In this document: one piece after another, positions 41,961-50,458 of the stretch
Layout: every line of letters begins with the position of its first letter
How positions within the stretch are numbered: the first letter of the stretch is position 1
Source: CAYUMU01 sp964445985
GTDB taxonomy: Bacteria; Planctomycetota; Planctomycetia; Pirellulales; S012-138
DNA length: 64,000 nt
Assembly: GCA_964445985.1 (NCBI GenBank)
Contig: CAYUMU010000023.1
Location: 8,399 to 72,398 of the forward strand
Reading direction: 5' to 3'
Notes under the pieces: model-generated
What the model was told of the DNA's origin: nothing
Database searches by the model: none
The model's input: the letters and a program-made list of their open reading frames with translations, nothing else
Position numbers and translations under genes: made by a program

Positions 41961-43256
41961 TTACTTCGCTGCCAGATTCTTCTTTAGCACGTTCAGGGTT
42001 GCCTCTTGGCGAGCCTGGACTATGTTCTGGGCACTGCGCACCTTGGCCTGCGCTGCCTCGGGGTTTTGCACCAGGCTCAGCACCGTCTCCGTCAGCCGGG
42101 CAACCTGCTCGGGCTGGTCGAAGTCGAATAGCCAGTCGGCCAAACCGATGTCTTTCCACATGAAGCCCTTGCTGGTTTGCTCGGCGAAGCGGCCCACAAT
42201 GGCCGGGATGCCGTTGCCGATGCACATGATGGGGCTGTGCATTTCCAGCCCAAACATGCCAGACGACCGCAGATAGGTGCTAAGCGCTTCGTCGGTGAGC
42301 CAGAAGTTCTTACGCCACACCACCCTTTCCGCCACGTCTTTGGGCAGCCTGTCGATGATGTTTTGTTGGCCCACCGCCATTTGCGTCATGTCTTCGGGAC
42401 AGACCAATACCTTGTGATCCGTTTGCCGAACCACCGCGGCAATCGCCTCGCGTAGCGGGGCGTGGTCGTGCTCGCGCATGGCCTCGTTGCGGGCCGCGCG
42501 CGTTTCGTCCTTCTCGCGACCCTTCTTGATCAGCCAATAGGGCGTGTATCGCAGCCGGGGGATGCAGCACAAGAATTTGCCCTGCTCAAGCTGGTGTTGC
42601 TTTAAGAACTGTTCGGCCGCGTCGTCATTGCGAAGATCGACCGCGAAGGCGCCGTCAGGGCCGAATTCCATGATGGGGCAATCGATGCCTTCTTCTTGGG
42701 CCTTGGCCAGCGACATCGTATCGCGAAAGAACACAAACCGGGCGCCGCTGAGCAGTTGCTGTTGGGCTTCGGTTCCGCCGCCATAAGTGATGCCATACAC
42801 GCCGAACGGCTTGCCGGTATGTTTGACAAACCGGGCCACATCATTCGCGGCGACCAGCGAAGGCCCCGAGCCGTGCAGCAGGAAGTCGGCCGCCTTGATG
42901 GCGGCGTTCAAACTTTCACCGCTGGCCGTGCCGTCGTCGCGGATTGTGCCCTTCACAATTTTGAGGTTGGGAAACCGCCGATGCTCCATGGCGGCCACTT
43001 CTTCGGACAGATCGCCCGACGCCCAAAGGGTGACATCGGCGTCGGGCAGGTGCTTTTCGAGCAAGGCGAGCACGCCCGGCGTGTGGGCAATGTCGCCAAT
43101 GTTCACCACCTGCCAGCTGGAACGCAGCAAGATATTCGGCCGTCGTCCTGGCGCGGCCCCCCACGACGAATCTTGCAGCGCGGAAGCCAAGGCCGCCACC
43201 AAAGTGCTTTGCAGGAAGACGCGACGGTTTACGGCTGCTGGGATGATGGGTTTCAC
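41961..43256 (-). CDS. Polysaccharide pyruvyl transferase-family protein with Tat-like leader
   Basis: This encodes 431 residues. It begins with NRRVFLQSTLVAALASALQ, a twin-arginine-type leader that could direct export of a folded protein. The body matches the polysaccharide pyruvyl transferase family: NILLRSSWQVVNIGDIAHTPGVLALLE, ADFLLHGSGPSLVA, GVYGITYGGGTEAQQQLL, RFVFFRDTMSLAKAQEEGI and GLEMHSPIMCIGNGIPAI near the end. The family adds ketal-linked pyruvate from PEP to sugars. PEP would not be available in the periplasm, so an exported member probably does something else. It lies 130 bases upstream of the AAA+ trio on the same strand but has no obvious link to it. Confidence 0.8.
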   Translation of the reverse strand: MKPIIPAAVNRRVFLQSTLVAALASALQDSSWGAAPGRRPNILLRSSWQVVNIGDIAHTPGVLALLEKHLPDADVTLWASGDLSEEVAAMEHRRFPNLKIVKGTIRDDGTASGESLNAAIKAADFLLHGSGPSLVAANDVARFVKHTGKPFGVYGITYGGGTEAQQQLLSGARFVFFRDTMSLAKAQEEGIDCPIMEFGPDGAFAVDLRNDDAAEQFLKQHQLEQGKFLCCIPRLRYTPYWLIKKGREKDETRAARNEAMREHDHAPLREAIAAVVRQTDHKVLVCPEDMTQMAVGQQNIIDRLPKDVAERVVWRKNFWLTDEALSTYLRSSGMFGLEMHSPIMCIGNGIPAIVGRFAEQTSKGFMWKDIGLADWLFDFDQPEQVARLTETVLSLVQNPEAAQAKVRSAQNIVQARQEATLNVLKKNLAAK

Positions 43257-43388
43257 GATCGCTCCAGTTCGTCGGATTGCTTGGATGTGTAGACGGTGGA
43301 CGTTCGCCGCACCGCCGCGCGGTCCCTCCGGGTAGACGTTCCATTATAGCCTGCCGGCCGATCACACAACCGGGCGGCCTGCTCAATG

Positions 43389-44159
43389 CTACAGACGGCG
43401 GATATGAAACCCGCCGTCGACGTTGAGGCAATCGCCCGTGCTGAAGGGGAACTGGTCCGCCACCACCGCGCGAACCGCTTTGGCCACGTCGCTGGGCTGT
43501 CCCCAGCGGCGAATGGGCGCCATGCCTTCGGCAATCAGGCGGTCGTATTTTTCTTGCACGGCGGCGGTCATGTCGCTGGCGATCACGCCGGGGCAGATTT
43601 CGAAGACTTGAATGCCGTGCTCGGCCAGAGCGTCGGCGTAGAGCAGCGTCATCATTCGCAGGGCGGCCTTGGTCATGCAATAATCGGCCCGATTGGTGGA
43701 AACCGCGTAGGCCGAAACCGAAGAAATATTAACGATCGTGGCTCTCGCAATGGCTTGCCGCTCGATCAGCGCCACCATTTCGTTGGCCGCTCGCTGGGTA
43801 AGGAAGAACGGCCCTTTGAGGTTGGTGTTGAAGACGGCGTCCCAGCTGGCTTCGGTGGCTTCGAGGATGGGCTTGCGGCCCTGCGAGGTAATGCCGGCGT
43901 TGTTCACAAGCACGTCGAGCCGGCCCCAGTGGGCCAGCGTTTGATCGACGAGTTTTTCGCGGTCGGCGGCCGCTCCCACGTCGCCCTGAACGGCGATCGC
44001 GTCCCCGCCTTGCTGCTCGATGGCTGCCACGACTTCGGCCGCGGCCTCGCCGCTACGGGCATAATTCACCACCACCGCATGATCGGCCGCCAGTTCGAGC
44101 GCAATTGCCCTGCCGATTCCCCGACCGGCTCCGGTTATCAACGCAACGGGCTTTTGCAC
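43389..44159 (-). CDS. Short-chain dehydrogenase/reductase (3-oxoacyl-ACP reductase-like)
   Basis: This encodes 256 residues from a GTG at 44159 with a G-rich site just before; no suitable ATG exists. The Rossmann motif ALITGAGRGIGRAIALEL is at the very start. LVNNAGITSQGR follows, then the active site with Ser (IVNISSVSA) and YCMTKAALRMM (YxxxK) and the C-terminal QPSDVAKAVRAVVADQFPFSTGDCLNVDGGFH block. It resembles FabG-type reductases; planctomycetes have many paralogues, so fatty acid synthesis is not certain. The open frame continues upstream for 338 codons, but that part is antisense to the methyltransferase gene. Confidence 0.9.
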   Translation of the reverse strand: MQKPVALITGAGRGIGRAIALELAADHAVVVNYARSGEAAAEVVAAIEQQGGDAIAVQGDVGAAADREKLVDQTLAHWGRLDVLVNNAGITSQGRKPILEATEASWDAVFNTNLKGPFFLTQRAANEMVALIERQAIARATIVNISSVSAYAVSTNRADYCMTKAALRMMTLLYADALAEHGIQVFEICPGVIASDMTAAVQEKYDRLIAEGMAPIRRWGQPSDVAKAVRAVVADQFPFSTGDCLNVDGGFHIRRL

Positions 44160-44301
44160 CTGGGTTCCCCCCTCGAACGTGTGGGCGTTTGGACCTGCTA
44201 GCACTCCGTGGTAAAGTAGCGGCGACCGGTTTGGGCGACAACCGGTGGGCGGTTGGAACTCACATGGAACGGTTCGCGCGGCGGGCGCCGGCGAACCCGA
44301 C

Positions 44302-44307
44302 AGGAGG
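44302..44307 (+). promoter_or_regulatory. Strong ribosome binding site deciding a TTG start
   Basis: AGGAGG lies eight bases before the TTG at 44316, in frame with the methyltransferase. This is the clearest Shine-Dalgarno site in the region and supports the TTG over the upstream in-frame ATG at 44253. Confidence 0.75.
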
Positions 44308-44315
44308 ATATTCAT

Positions 44316-45308
44316 TTGAAGTGGAATCGCATCGTTCAGCAGGATTGCGTTGCTGGAATGAAGGCTTTGGAGACTGGGTCGGTGGATCTGGTGTTTGCCG
44401 ACCCGCCTTTCAACATTGGGTACGACTACGACGTTTACGAAGACCGGTTGAAGGCCGATGAATACCTGGCCTGGAGCGAGCAGTGGATGGGGGAGGTAGT
44501 GCGCGTCCTCAAGCCCAGCGGCACGTTTTGGCTGGCCATTGGCGATGAATTTGCCGCCGAGCTCAAGGTGCTGATGCAGCGGCAGTTGAACCTGACCTGT
44601 CGCAGTTGGGTGGTCTGGTACTACACCTTTGGCGTGAACTGCAAATACAAGTTCAGCCGCTCGCACGCGCACCTGTTTCACATGGTGAAGGATTCCAAGA
44701 ACTGCACCTTCAATACCGATGCCATTCGTGTGCCCTCGGCCCGGCAGTTGGTGTACGGCGACACGCGAGCCAATCCCAAGGGTCGCCTGCCCGACGATAC
44801 CTGGATCCTCCGGCCGCAAGACACGCCGGAGAGCTTTCAAGCCGACGAAAACACCTGGTACTTCCCCCGCGTGTGCGGCACCTTCAAAGAGCGGGCCGGC
44901 TGGCATGGCTGCCAAATGCCGGAGCAACTGCTGGGCCGAATCATCCGCAGTTGCAGCAACGAGGGCGAGGCCGTGCTCGACCCCTTCGGTGGCAGCGGCA
45001 CCACCCTGGCCGTGGCCAAAAAGCTTGGCCGCCGCTTCTTGGGTTTTGAAATGTCGCCGGAATACGCCGACCGTATCGAGAAGCGATTGAAAAGCATTGC
45101 CGTGGGGGATGCGCTGGATGGCGCCGCCGAACCCACGGTGAGCGCCCCCAATACGGCCAACGGTATTCAACTGGATGCCAATGGCAAACGCTTCCGCGCT
45201 GCAGCCCCGTCAAGCGATTCCCATGCAACCGAGAAAAACGGCAAAGCAGCCCGGCCGGTCAAGAAATCCAAGGTTTCGCCCAACCAGGGCACGCTGCCCA
45301 ATTTGTAG
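44316..45308 (+). CDS. Solitary DNA methyltransferase, beta class (N4-cytosine/N6-adenine)
   Basis: This encodes 330 residues from TTG at 44316. The catalytic motif IV DPPF lies near the N-terminus (SVDLVFADPPFNIGYDYD) and the AdoMet motif I FGGSGTT near residue 225 (VLDPFGGSGTTLAVAKKLG), the beta-class order. Between them lie the recognition-type region and FKERAGWHGCQMPEQLLGRIIR. The last 80 residues are a polar, Lys/Ala-rich tail with no recognised fold. No restriction endonuclease or specificity gene is adjacent, so it is a solitary methyltransferase, possibly regulatory like CcrM. The target cannot be read from the sequence. It is divergent from the SDR gene, and a barrel isomerase follows it. 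Confidence 0.9.
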   Translation: MKWNRIVQQDCVAGMKALETGSVDLVFADPPFNIGYDYDVYEDRLKADEYLAWSEQWMGEVVRVLKPSGTFWLAIGDEFAAELKVLMQRQLNLTCRSWVVWYYTFGVNCKYKFSRSHAHLFHMVKDSKNCTFNTDAIRVPSARQLVYGDTRANPKGRLPDDTWILRPQDTPESFQADENTWYFPRVCGTFKERAGWHGCQMPEQLLGRIIRSCSNEGEAVLDPFGGSGTTLAVAKKLGRRFLGFEMSPEYADRIEKRLKSIAVGDALDGAAEPTVSAPNTANGIQLDANGKRFRAAAPSSDSHATEKNGKAARPVKKSKVSPNQGTLPNL

Positions 45309-45352
45309 TTCGTACGTAATCACTAAATTTTTCCCGATCGACACGCTCCGCC

Positions 45353-46180
45353 ATGAAATACGCGATTTGCAACGAAACCTTCTTGGATTGGCCCTTTGAC
45401 AAGGCCTTTGCGTTTGCCCGCGAGTGCGGTTACACAGGCATCGAAATCGCCCCGTTCACCATCGATACCAACGTGCGGAACATTTCGGCCGGCCAGCGGA
45501 AAGAAGTCCGCGAGCAAGCCACCGGGGCCGGGCTCGAGGTGATCGGCCTGCACTGGCTGCTGGCCAAGACCGAAGGCTTTTACCTCACCACGCCCGACAA
45601 AGCGGTGCGCGACGCCACGGCCGATTACGTGCGCGAGTTGGCCCGCTGCTGCCGCGATATGGGGGGCGCCATCCTGGTGTTTGGCTCGCCCTTGCAGCGC
45701 AACGTGCAGCCGGGCGTGAGCATGGACGACGCCATGAAGTACGCGGCGGAGGTGTTTCAAGCGGCCATGCCGACGCTGGCAGAATGCGGCGTAACGCTGG
45801 CCATTGAGCCGCTGGGGCCGGCCGAGGGCAACTTTTTGAATCACGCGGCCGACGGCGTCGAACTGATGAAGATGGTGGATCACCCCAACTGCCAACTGCA
45901 CCTGGACTGCAAAGCCATGAGCAGCGAAGGGCAACCGATTCCTGACATCATTCGGGCCAACGCCGCGCACATGGCTCATTTCCACGCCAACGACGCCAAC
46001 CGCCTCGGTCCCGGCTTCGGCGAAATCGACTTCGTGCCCATCTTCCAAGCCCTAGCCGACGTGAAGTACGACGGCTGGGTTTCCGTGGAAGTTTTTGACT
46101 ATTCGCCTGGCGTGGAGCGGTTGGCGAAGGAGAGTATTGACTACATGCGAAAGTGTGAGAGTGAGATTTTGAAACGCTAA
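45353..46180 (+). CDS. Sugar phosphate isomerase/epimerase-like TIM barrel
   Basis: This encodes 275 residues of the xylose-isomerase-like barrel family, starting MKYAICNETFLDWPFDKAFAFARECGYTGIEIAPF. The likely metal ligands are Glu in LAIEPLGPAEGNF, Asp in LHLDCKAMS, His in AHFHANDANRLGPGFGEID, and Glu in WVSVEVFDYSPG. Length is normal. Family members include inosose and hydroxypyruvate isomerases and D-psicose-type epimerases; this one cannot be assigned. It is 44 bases behind the methyltransferase. It is only distantly related in sequence to the other barrel gene in the window at 31817. Confidence 0.85.
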   Translation: MKYAICNETFLDWPFDKAFAFARECGYTGIEIAPFTIDTNVRNISAGQRKEVREQATGAGLEVIGLHWLLAKTEGFYLTTPDKAVRDATADYVRELARCCRDMGGAILVFGSPLQRNVQPGVSMDDAMKYAAEVFQAAMPTLAECGVTLAIEPLGPAEGNFLNHAADGVELMKMVDHPNCQLHLDCKAMSSEGQPIPDIIRANAAHMAHFHANDANRLGPGFGEIDFVPIFQALADVKYDGWVSVEVFDYSPGVERLAKESIDYMRKCESEILKR

Positions 46181-46428
46181 GGATTATAGAGAAACGGTAT
46201 TTCCCGCGCATGCGGGAAGCGAGGTGCGGTGGATGTGATTTCACGAACCTAACCGGCCCGGACACGACTCATGCGTGGACTAGTGAAAACCACGGTTCAG
46301 CCGAATGCCCCCCGTCGTTCGCAATGAAGAATTATGGAGCGATGGCGAAGACGCAAAATGATTTCGAGCTTGGTTCATAGTGGCGGAACGGCTCCGAACT
46401 TGCGTCTGACTGCCCCGAGGATCGAGCG

Positions 46429-47139
46429 ATGTCTTATCAACGTGTTCTCATGTTCGACCTCGACGACACGTTGGTCGATCACAGCACGGCCCTTCGCCTT
46501 GGCGCGCACGCCCTCGCGGCCGCTGCCCAGGTGGAGGGCGATCGGGATGTGTTTGCAGCCAGGTGGCAGGAAATTCACCTTGAAAAGTATCCTCGGTATC
46601 TCCGTGGCGAGCTTCGCTACGAAGATATGTGCCGACAGCGCATTTGGGAAAGTATCAACGCGGGCCTTTCACCTGAAGACGCGGACGATCTGTTTACCAC
46701 GTATAAGCATGCGTATCACAGCGCTTGGCGGCTGTTCGACGACGTTCTTCCCTGTCTTCGCGCGCTTGCTTCCTTTCGGCTCGGGATCGTCTCCAATGGC
46801 CGCTCGGCCGAACAGCGAGCCAAGCTGCAAGTCCTGAGGCTCGATACGTTCTTCGAACAGATATCCCTTTCGGAAGAGACCGGCATTTCCAAACCAGATC
46901 GCGGCATGTACTTGGTCTCGTGCGCCGCGATGCAGGTTTCGCCAGAATCGGTCGTTTACGTCGGAGACAACTATGAGGTGGACTATCTTGGGGCACGCGC
47001 GGCAGGCCTGTCGGCGATCTGGCTCGATCGAACCGCACGCGGTAGAGCGGACGAAATGGACGCGGCAATGCGAATCACTTCGCTCGATCAATTGCAGCCA
47101 GCTTTAGAACGGCGCTCGTCAGAATTCAACGCCTCCTAG
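46429..47139 (+). CDS. HAD-family phosphatase (YjjG-like)
   Basis: This encodes 236 residues. A GAGG site lies eight bases before the ATG. All four HAD motifs are intact: VLMFDLDDTLVDHST (nucleophile and acid/base Asp), GIVSNGRSAEQ (motif II), TGISKPDRGMYL (motif III Lys) and VVYVGDNYEVDYLGARAAG (motif IV). The helical cap lies between motifs I and II. It probably removes phosphate from a small phosphometabolite, such as a nucleotide; the family's exact substrates vary. It has no partner genes nearby. Contrast with the degenerate HAD in the surface-polymer locus. Confidence 0.88.
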   Translation: MSYQRVLMFDLDDTLVDHSTALRLGAHALAAAAQVEGDRDVFAARWQEIHLEKYPRYLRGELRYEDMCRQRIWESINAGLSPEDADDLFTTYKHAYHSAWRLFDDVLPCLRALASFRLGIVSNGRSAEQRAKLQVLRLDTFFEQISLSEETGISKPDRGMYLVSCAAMQVSPESVVYVGDNYEVDYLGARAAGLSAIWLDRTARGRADEMDAAMRITSLDQLQPALERRSSEFNAS

Positions 47140-47365
47140 AAAATTCATACGGAAATATCCCGCCCGCCCTTCCTCGCGAAAAGCTGCCGATCTTGCGGAT
47201 GCGGCCCACGATGTTGGCGGCTATCTGGCAACGGTGGCGTTCCTTTCTCCGGCGGGTGGCGCGGCAGGTTGTCCCACGCACTTTCTGGGTTCGGCTTCGC
47301 TGCCCGGTTATGATGTTGGCCTGCAACTCAAGTTTAGCCAATGTGCCACACCCCATGGGTCAACA

Positions 47366-49066
47366 ATGAACCGGCGATTCCAAATCATGGCTATCAAAAC
47401 GCTCGCGGCGGTCGCCAGCGCACTCGCCTGCTTCGGGATGGGCATCGCCTCGCCAGCCAAGGCCCAAGAACGTCTGGCAGCCAACCAAAACACGCCAGAA
47501 AACGTGGACCTGATCATCCGGGGCGGCACCGTGATCGATGGCAGTGGCCAGCCAGGCAAACGGGCCGACGTGGCCATCCACGAGGGAAGGATTGTAGCCA
47601 TCGGCCAATGGAACGGCGCGAAAGGCAAAGAAACCATCGACGCGAAAGACCGCGTGGTCTGTCCCGGTTTCATCGATTTGCATAGCCACGCCGACCGGGG
47701 CATGCTCGAATTTCGGGCCGCCGAGAACTATATCCGCCAGGGCGTTACCACGCTGGTCTGCGGCAACTGCGGCAGTTCGCCCGTCGATGTGCCGGAGTAT
47801 TTCGCCAAGCTGCGCGAAGGGGGAACCGGTCCGAACATTGCCCTGTTGATCGGGCATGGCAGCGTGCGACGCGAGGCGGTGGGAACCTTGAATGTGCCGG
47901 CCACTGCCGAGCAACTGGAGCACATGCGGCGGCTGGTTCGCGAGGCCATGCAGGCTGGCGCGGTGGGCATGTCCACGGGCTTGACGTACAGCCCCAGCGC
48001 CTACGGAACCACCGAGGAGATCATCGCCTTGGCGAAAGAAGTCGCCCCCTTCGGCGGGTTTTACGCCACGCACATGCGCGACGAGGGGACCAACGTGTTC
48101 GAAGCCCTCGATGAAGCCATCAAGATAGGCCGCGCGGCTGGCGTGCCGGTGCATATTTCACATCACAAAATCTCGGCCGCGTCGGTGTTTGGGCTCACGC
48201 GGCTCACGTTGAGAAAGATCGATGAAGCCCGGGCCGCGGGGCTCGATGTCACCTTGGATCAGTATCCTTATGGGGCGGGGAGCGGAAGTCTGTCGTTTTA
48301 TGTTCCGCAAGATTCACTATCGGGAGGGCTCGACGCTTACCGCCAACGCATCGCCGACCCTGCGCAGCGGGCCAAGATCGTGGCCGGCGTGGAAGACGTG
48401 TTCTTGCGGAAATTGTTCACCGCGGGGCAAAACCCTGAAAACGTCAAGCATCTCGAATCTGCCCTGGCGCGAGTACAGATTGCCGGCGTTCCTGATGACG
48501 CAACGCTTGCTGGCAAGAATCTGACAGAAATTGTCCGCGGTCGCGGCCTTACGCTTACCGTGCATAATGGCGCCGAGATATTGGTCGACCTCGTGGGACG
48601 GCAAGCCCGAGGCATCAATCACACCCTGGAAGATATGCCTGGCGGCGACGTTGATCGCGTGATGCAGCACCCGTTCACGGCAATTGCTTCCGATGGGAGT
48701 GTGTTCAGATTTGGCAAAGATAATCCCCATCCACGGTCGTATGGCTGTTTTCCCCGCGTGCTGGGGCACTATGTGCGCGAACGGAAGGTGCTGCGGCTGG
48801 AAGAAGCCATTCATAAAATGACGGTTTTGCCAGCCCAGCGGTTAGGCTGGAAAGATCGCGGCGCCCTTGCGCCGGGTCAATGGGCCGACGTGGTGGTCTT
48901 CGACCCCAACACGGTGATCGACAAGGCCACCTTCCTCGATCCGCATCAATATTCCGTAGGCATCGAGCACGTGCTAGTCCGCGGCCAGGCGGTGTTGAAG
49001 AATGGAGAAATGACGGGCGTCTTACCGGGCCGACCCGTGCCTGAGCGAAAATCGGCAGGACGATAA
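47366..49066 (+). CDS. Secreted D-aminoacylase/N-acyl-D-amino-acid deacylase-family amidohydrolase
   Basis: This encodes 566 residues from ATG at 47366, which begins a signal peptide (AIKTLAAVASALACFGMGIASPAKAQ). An alternative ATG lies seven codons later. The amidohydrolase metal sites are visible: FIDLHSHADRG (HxH), the GNCGSSPVDVPE motif typical of D-aminoacylases, FYATHMRDE, VHISHHK, and DQYPYGAGSGS. AIASDGS near residue 440 and RLGWKDRGALAPGQWADVVVFDP at the end are standard. The family removes acyl groups from N-acyl-D-amino acids or similar molecules. The frame upstream of the leader is open but non-coding. The gene stands alone. Confidence 0.9.
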   Translation: MNRRFQIMAIKTLAAVASALACFGMGIASPAKAQERLAANQNTPENVDLIIRGGTVIDGSGQPGKRADVAIHEGRIVAIGQWNGAKGKETIDAKDRVVCPGFIDLHSHADRGMLEFRAAENYIRQGVTTLVCGNCGSSPVDVPEYFAKLREGGTGPNIALLIGHGSVRREAVGTLNVPATAEQLEHMRRLVREAMQAGAVGMSTGLTYSPSAYGTTEEIIALAKEVAPFGGFYATHMRDEGTNVFEALDEAIKIGRAAGVPVHISHHKISAASVFGLTRLTLRKIDEARAAGLDVTLDQYPYGAGSGSLSFYVPQDSLSGGLDAYRQRIADPAQRAKIVAGVEDVFLRKLFTAGQNPENVKHLESALARVQIAGVPDDATLAGKNLTEIVRGRGLTLTVHNGAEILVDLVGRQARGINHTLEDMPGGDVDRVMQHPFTAIASDGSVFRFGKDNPHPRSYGCFPRVLGHYVRERKVLRLEEAIHKMTVLPAQRLGWKDRGALAPGQWADVVVFDPNTVIDKATFLDPHQYSVGIEHVLVRGQAVLKNGEMTGVLPGRPVPERKSAGR

Positions 49067-49158
49067 TCCCGCGAGTCAAAGCGGAGGTTCTTCCAGGCAG
49101 CGTCGATCGTTTACTTCCCACGCGGTAGCTGGAAATTTTTTTCATCTCCTACCAAACC

Positions 49159-49185
49159 GTCATTCCCGCGGATGCGGGAATCCAG
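49159..49185. repeat. REP-like palindrome, copy 2
   Basis: It has the same GTCATTCCCGCG and CGGGAATCCAG ends as 31593-31619, with a different loop. It is directly followed by the 67 bp dispersed repeat copy 2. Confidence 0.65.
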
Positions 49186-49190
49186 TAAGG

Positions 49191-49257
49191 GGCGGCCGAG
49201 GAATAACTTCCCGATTTCGTCGTTAGACATGGTGGGCGAGTGCTATGTCTCTCATTT
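49191..49257 (+). repeat. Dispersed 67 bp intergenic repeat, copy 2
   Basis: It is the partner of 12577-12643, with eight substitutions and no gaps. It has the same orientation as copy 1 and similarly lies shortly after a plus-strand gene, here behind the D-aminoacylase-like gene. Confidence 0.8.
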
Positions 49258-49488
49258 CTATATAATCATCTCCTATGAATAGCGCCGACCTGAATGAGCA
49301 GGCGCGCCTCATGCGATTTAACCCCGCAGGGGTTTGCAGCCAGTAGCCGGCGGCCCGAGCGCAAGCGACACCGCCGGAAAACCAACGAAAAATCCCATCG
49401 ACCCCGGTTAGGGGTCGTAGCCGCGTCGGTCGCTCGTTCCACCCGGCTATTATCCTTTCAGGATGAACATGGTAATGGCAGCCTGCAA

Positions 49489-49551
49489 CCAGAGTTGTCG
49501 CTGACGCTCAAACCCTGGCTAACAGCTACCATCCCTGCCGGGATGAAAACC
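49489..49551. repeat. Stem-loop repeat (GCTGACGCTCA type), copy B
   Basis: CCAGAGTT (49489-49496) faces AACCCTGG (49511-49518) with one mismatch; the loop again holds CGCTGACGCTCA, and CTGCCGGGATGAA follows. Its partner is at 20802-20864. Loop conservation with changed stem bases suggests a structural family. Confidence 0.6.
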
Positions 49552-49780
49552 TGGAGGCCACATGCCGCAGTGGCGCTTCATCATTTAGCAGGAGTAGCCG
49601 CCAACAACTTACTTCGGCCGCCCCCAAGGGCACACAAACGCATGAAGCTCGAACACTCCGATGAAGATACGCTTGAGATCTTAGACCCGGTTTGCGACTC
49701 TCTGTCTTCGCTCGTTACATACTCGTGACACGGCTTAGCCGCCGCTTCCACTATCATGCCTGGTGTGGAGGCGAACTGTC

Positions 49781-50458
49781 ATGGTTATGTATTCCCAACT
49801 GCGCGGGGCTCGCTGGTGGACGGCACTGACCGTGCTGGCTTGCGGCGCCACGTTGTTTAGCACGCATGTCTATTTCGACGGCGGTCCCACGGCCCGGTTC
49901 CTGTTGGAAAAAGGAAATTGGGCAGCGGTGCCCTGGTGGCGAGCGGCCTTCTATTTGCACGTGACGGCAGCGGCGTTCTGCCTGGCCGCGGGAATCCCTC
50001 TGATGTTTCCCGCGTGGACGCGGCGTCACCCGGCCTGGCATCGGCGACTGGGGTATGGCTACTTCAACGCGGTGCTATGGTTGGCTGCGCCGGCGGGGTT
50101 GGCCCTGGCGTTCACGGCCAAGGGGGGGTTGTGGGGCACGGCCGGTTTCGCCATCGCTGGCACAATGTGGTGGTACTCCACCTGGTCGGGATATCGGGCG
50201 ATTCGCCGCGGCGATATCGCGATGCACGTGCGGGCGATGGTCCGCTCGTATTGCTGGGCGTTGTCGGCGCCCACGTTCCGGGCTTTCCAAACAACGCTGT
50301 ACGTGGCAGGCATGGATGACGGCCCCAACTACGTCATCTCTCTTTGGCTGAGCATCGCGGCAAGTATCTGGCTTGCCGAAACTTTTCTCTTTCGCGACCG
50401 GCGGAGCGACTCGAGGGTTGTCTTCCCAAGGGCGCCCAATGCAGGAGTGGTGTCATGA
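49781..50458 (+). CDS. DUF2306-family membrane protein
   Basis: This encodes 225 residues from ATG at 49781, with GGAGG nine bases before; a GTG six codons earlier is possible. About seven membrane helices are visible. The pattern HPAWHRRLGYGYFNAVLWLAAPAGLALAF and the HVRAMVRSYCWALSAPTFRAF stretch, with several conserved His, match the DUF2306 family. Its role is not known; the paired His suggest metal or heme binding. The stop overlaps the next start by four bases (ATGA), so the two proteins are made together. Confidence 0.8.
   Translation: MVMYSQLRGARWWTALTVLACGATLFSTHVYFDGGPTARFLLEKGNWAAVPWWRAAFYLHVTAAAFCLAAGIPLMFPAWTRRHPAWHRRLGYGYFNAVLWLAAPAGLALAFTAKGGLWGTAGFAIAGTMWWYSTWSGYRAIRRGDIAMHVRAMVRSYCWALSAPTFRAFQTTLYVAGMDDGPNYVISLWLSIAASIWLAETFLFRDRRSDSRVVFPRAPNAGVVS

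Larger units (their letters stand above)
49067..49780. other. Repeat-rich gene-free region
   Basis: About 700 bases hold no convincing gene but at least four repeat-like segments: a REP-like palindrome (49159-49185), the 67 bp repeat (49191-49257), a cluster of short stems near 49320-49440 (AACCCC/GGGGTT, CCGGCGG/CCGCCGG, GACCCC/GGGGTC), and the GCTGACGCTCA stem-loop (49489-49551). It appears to be a place where several families of dispersed repeats have accumulated. Confidence 0.65.

Noticed and set aside
44160..45170. N-terminal extension of the SDR frame
   Set aside because: It is antisense to the methyltransferase gene; the Rossmann motif starts right after the GTG at 44159.
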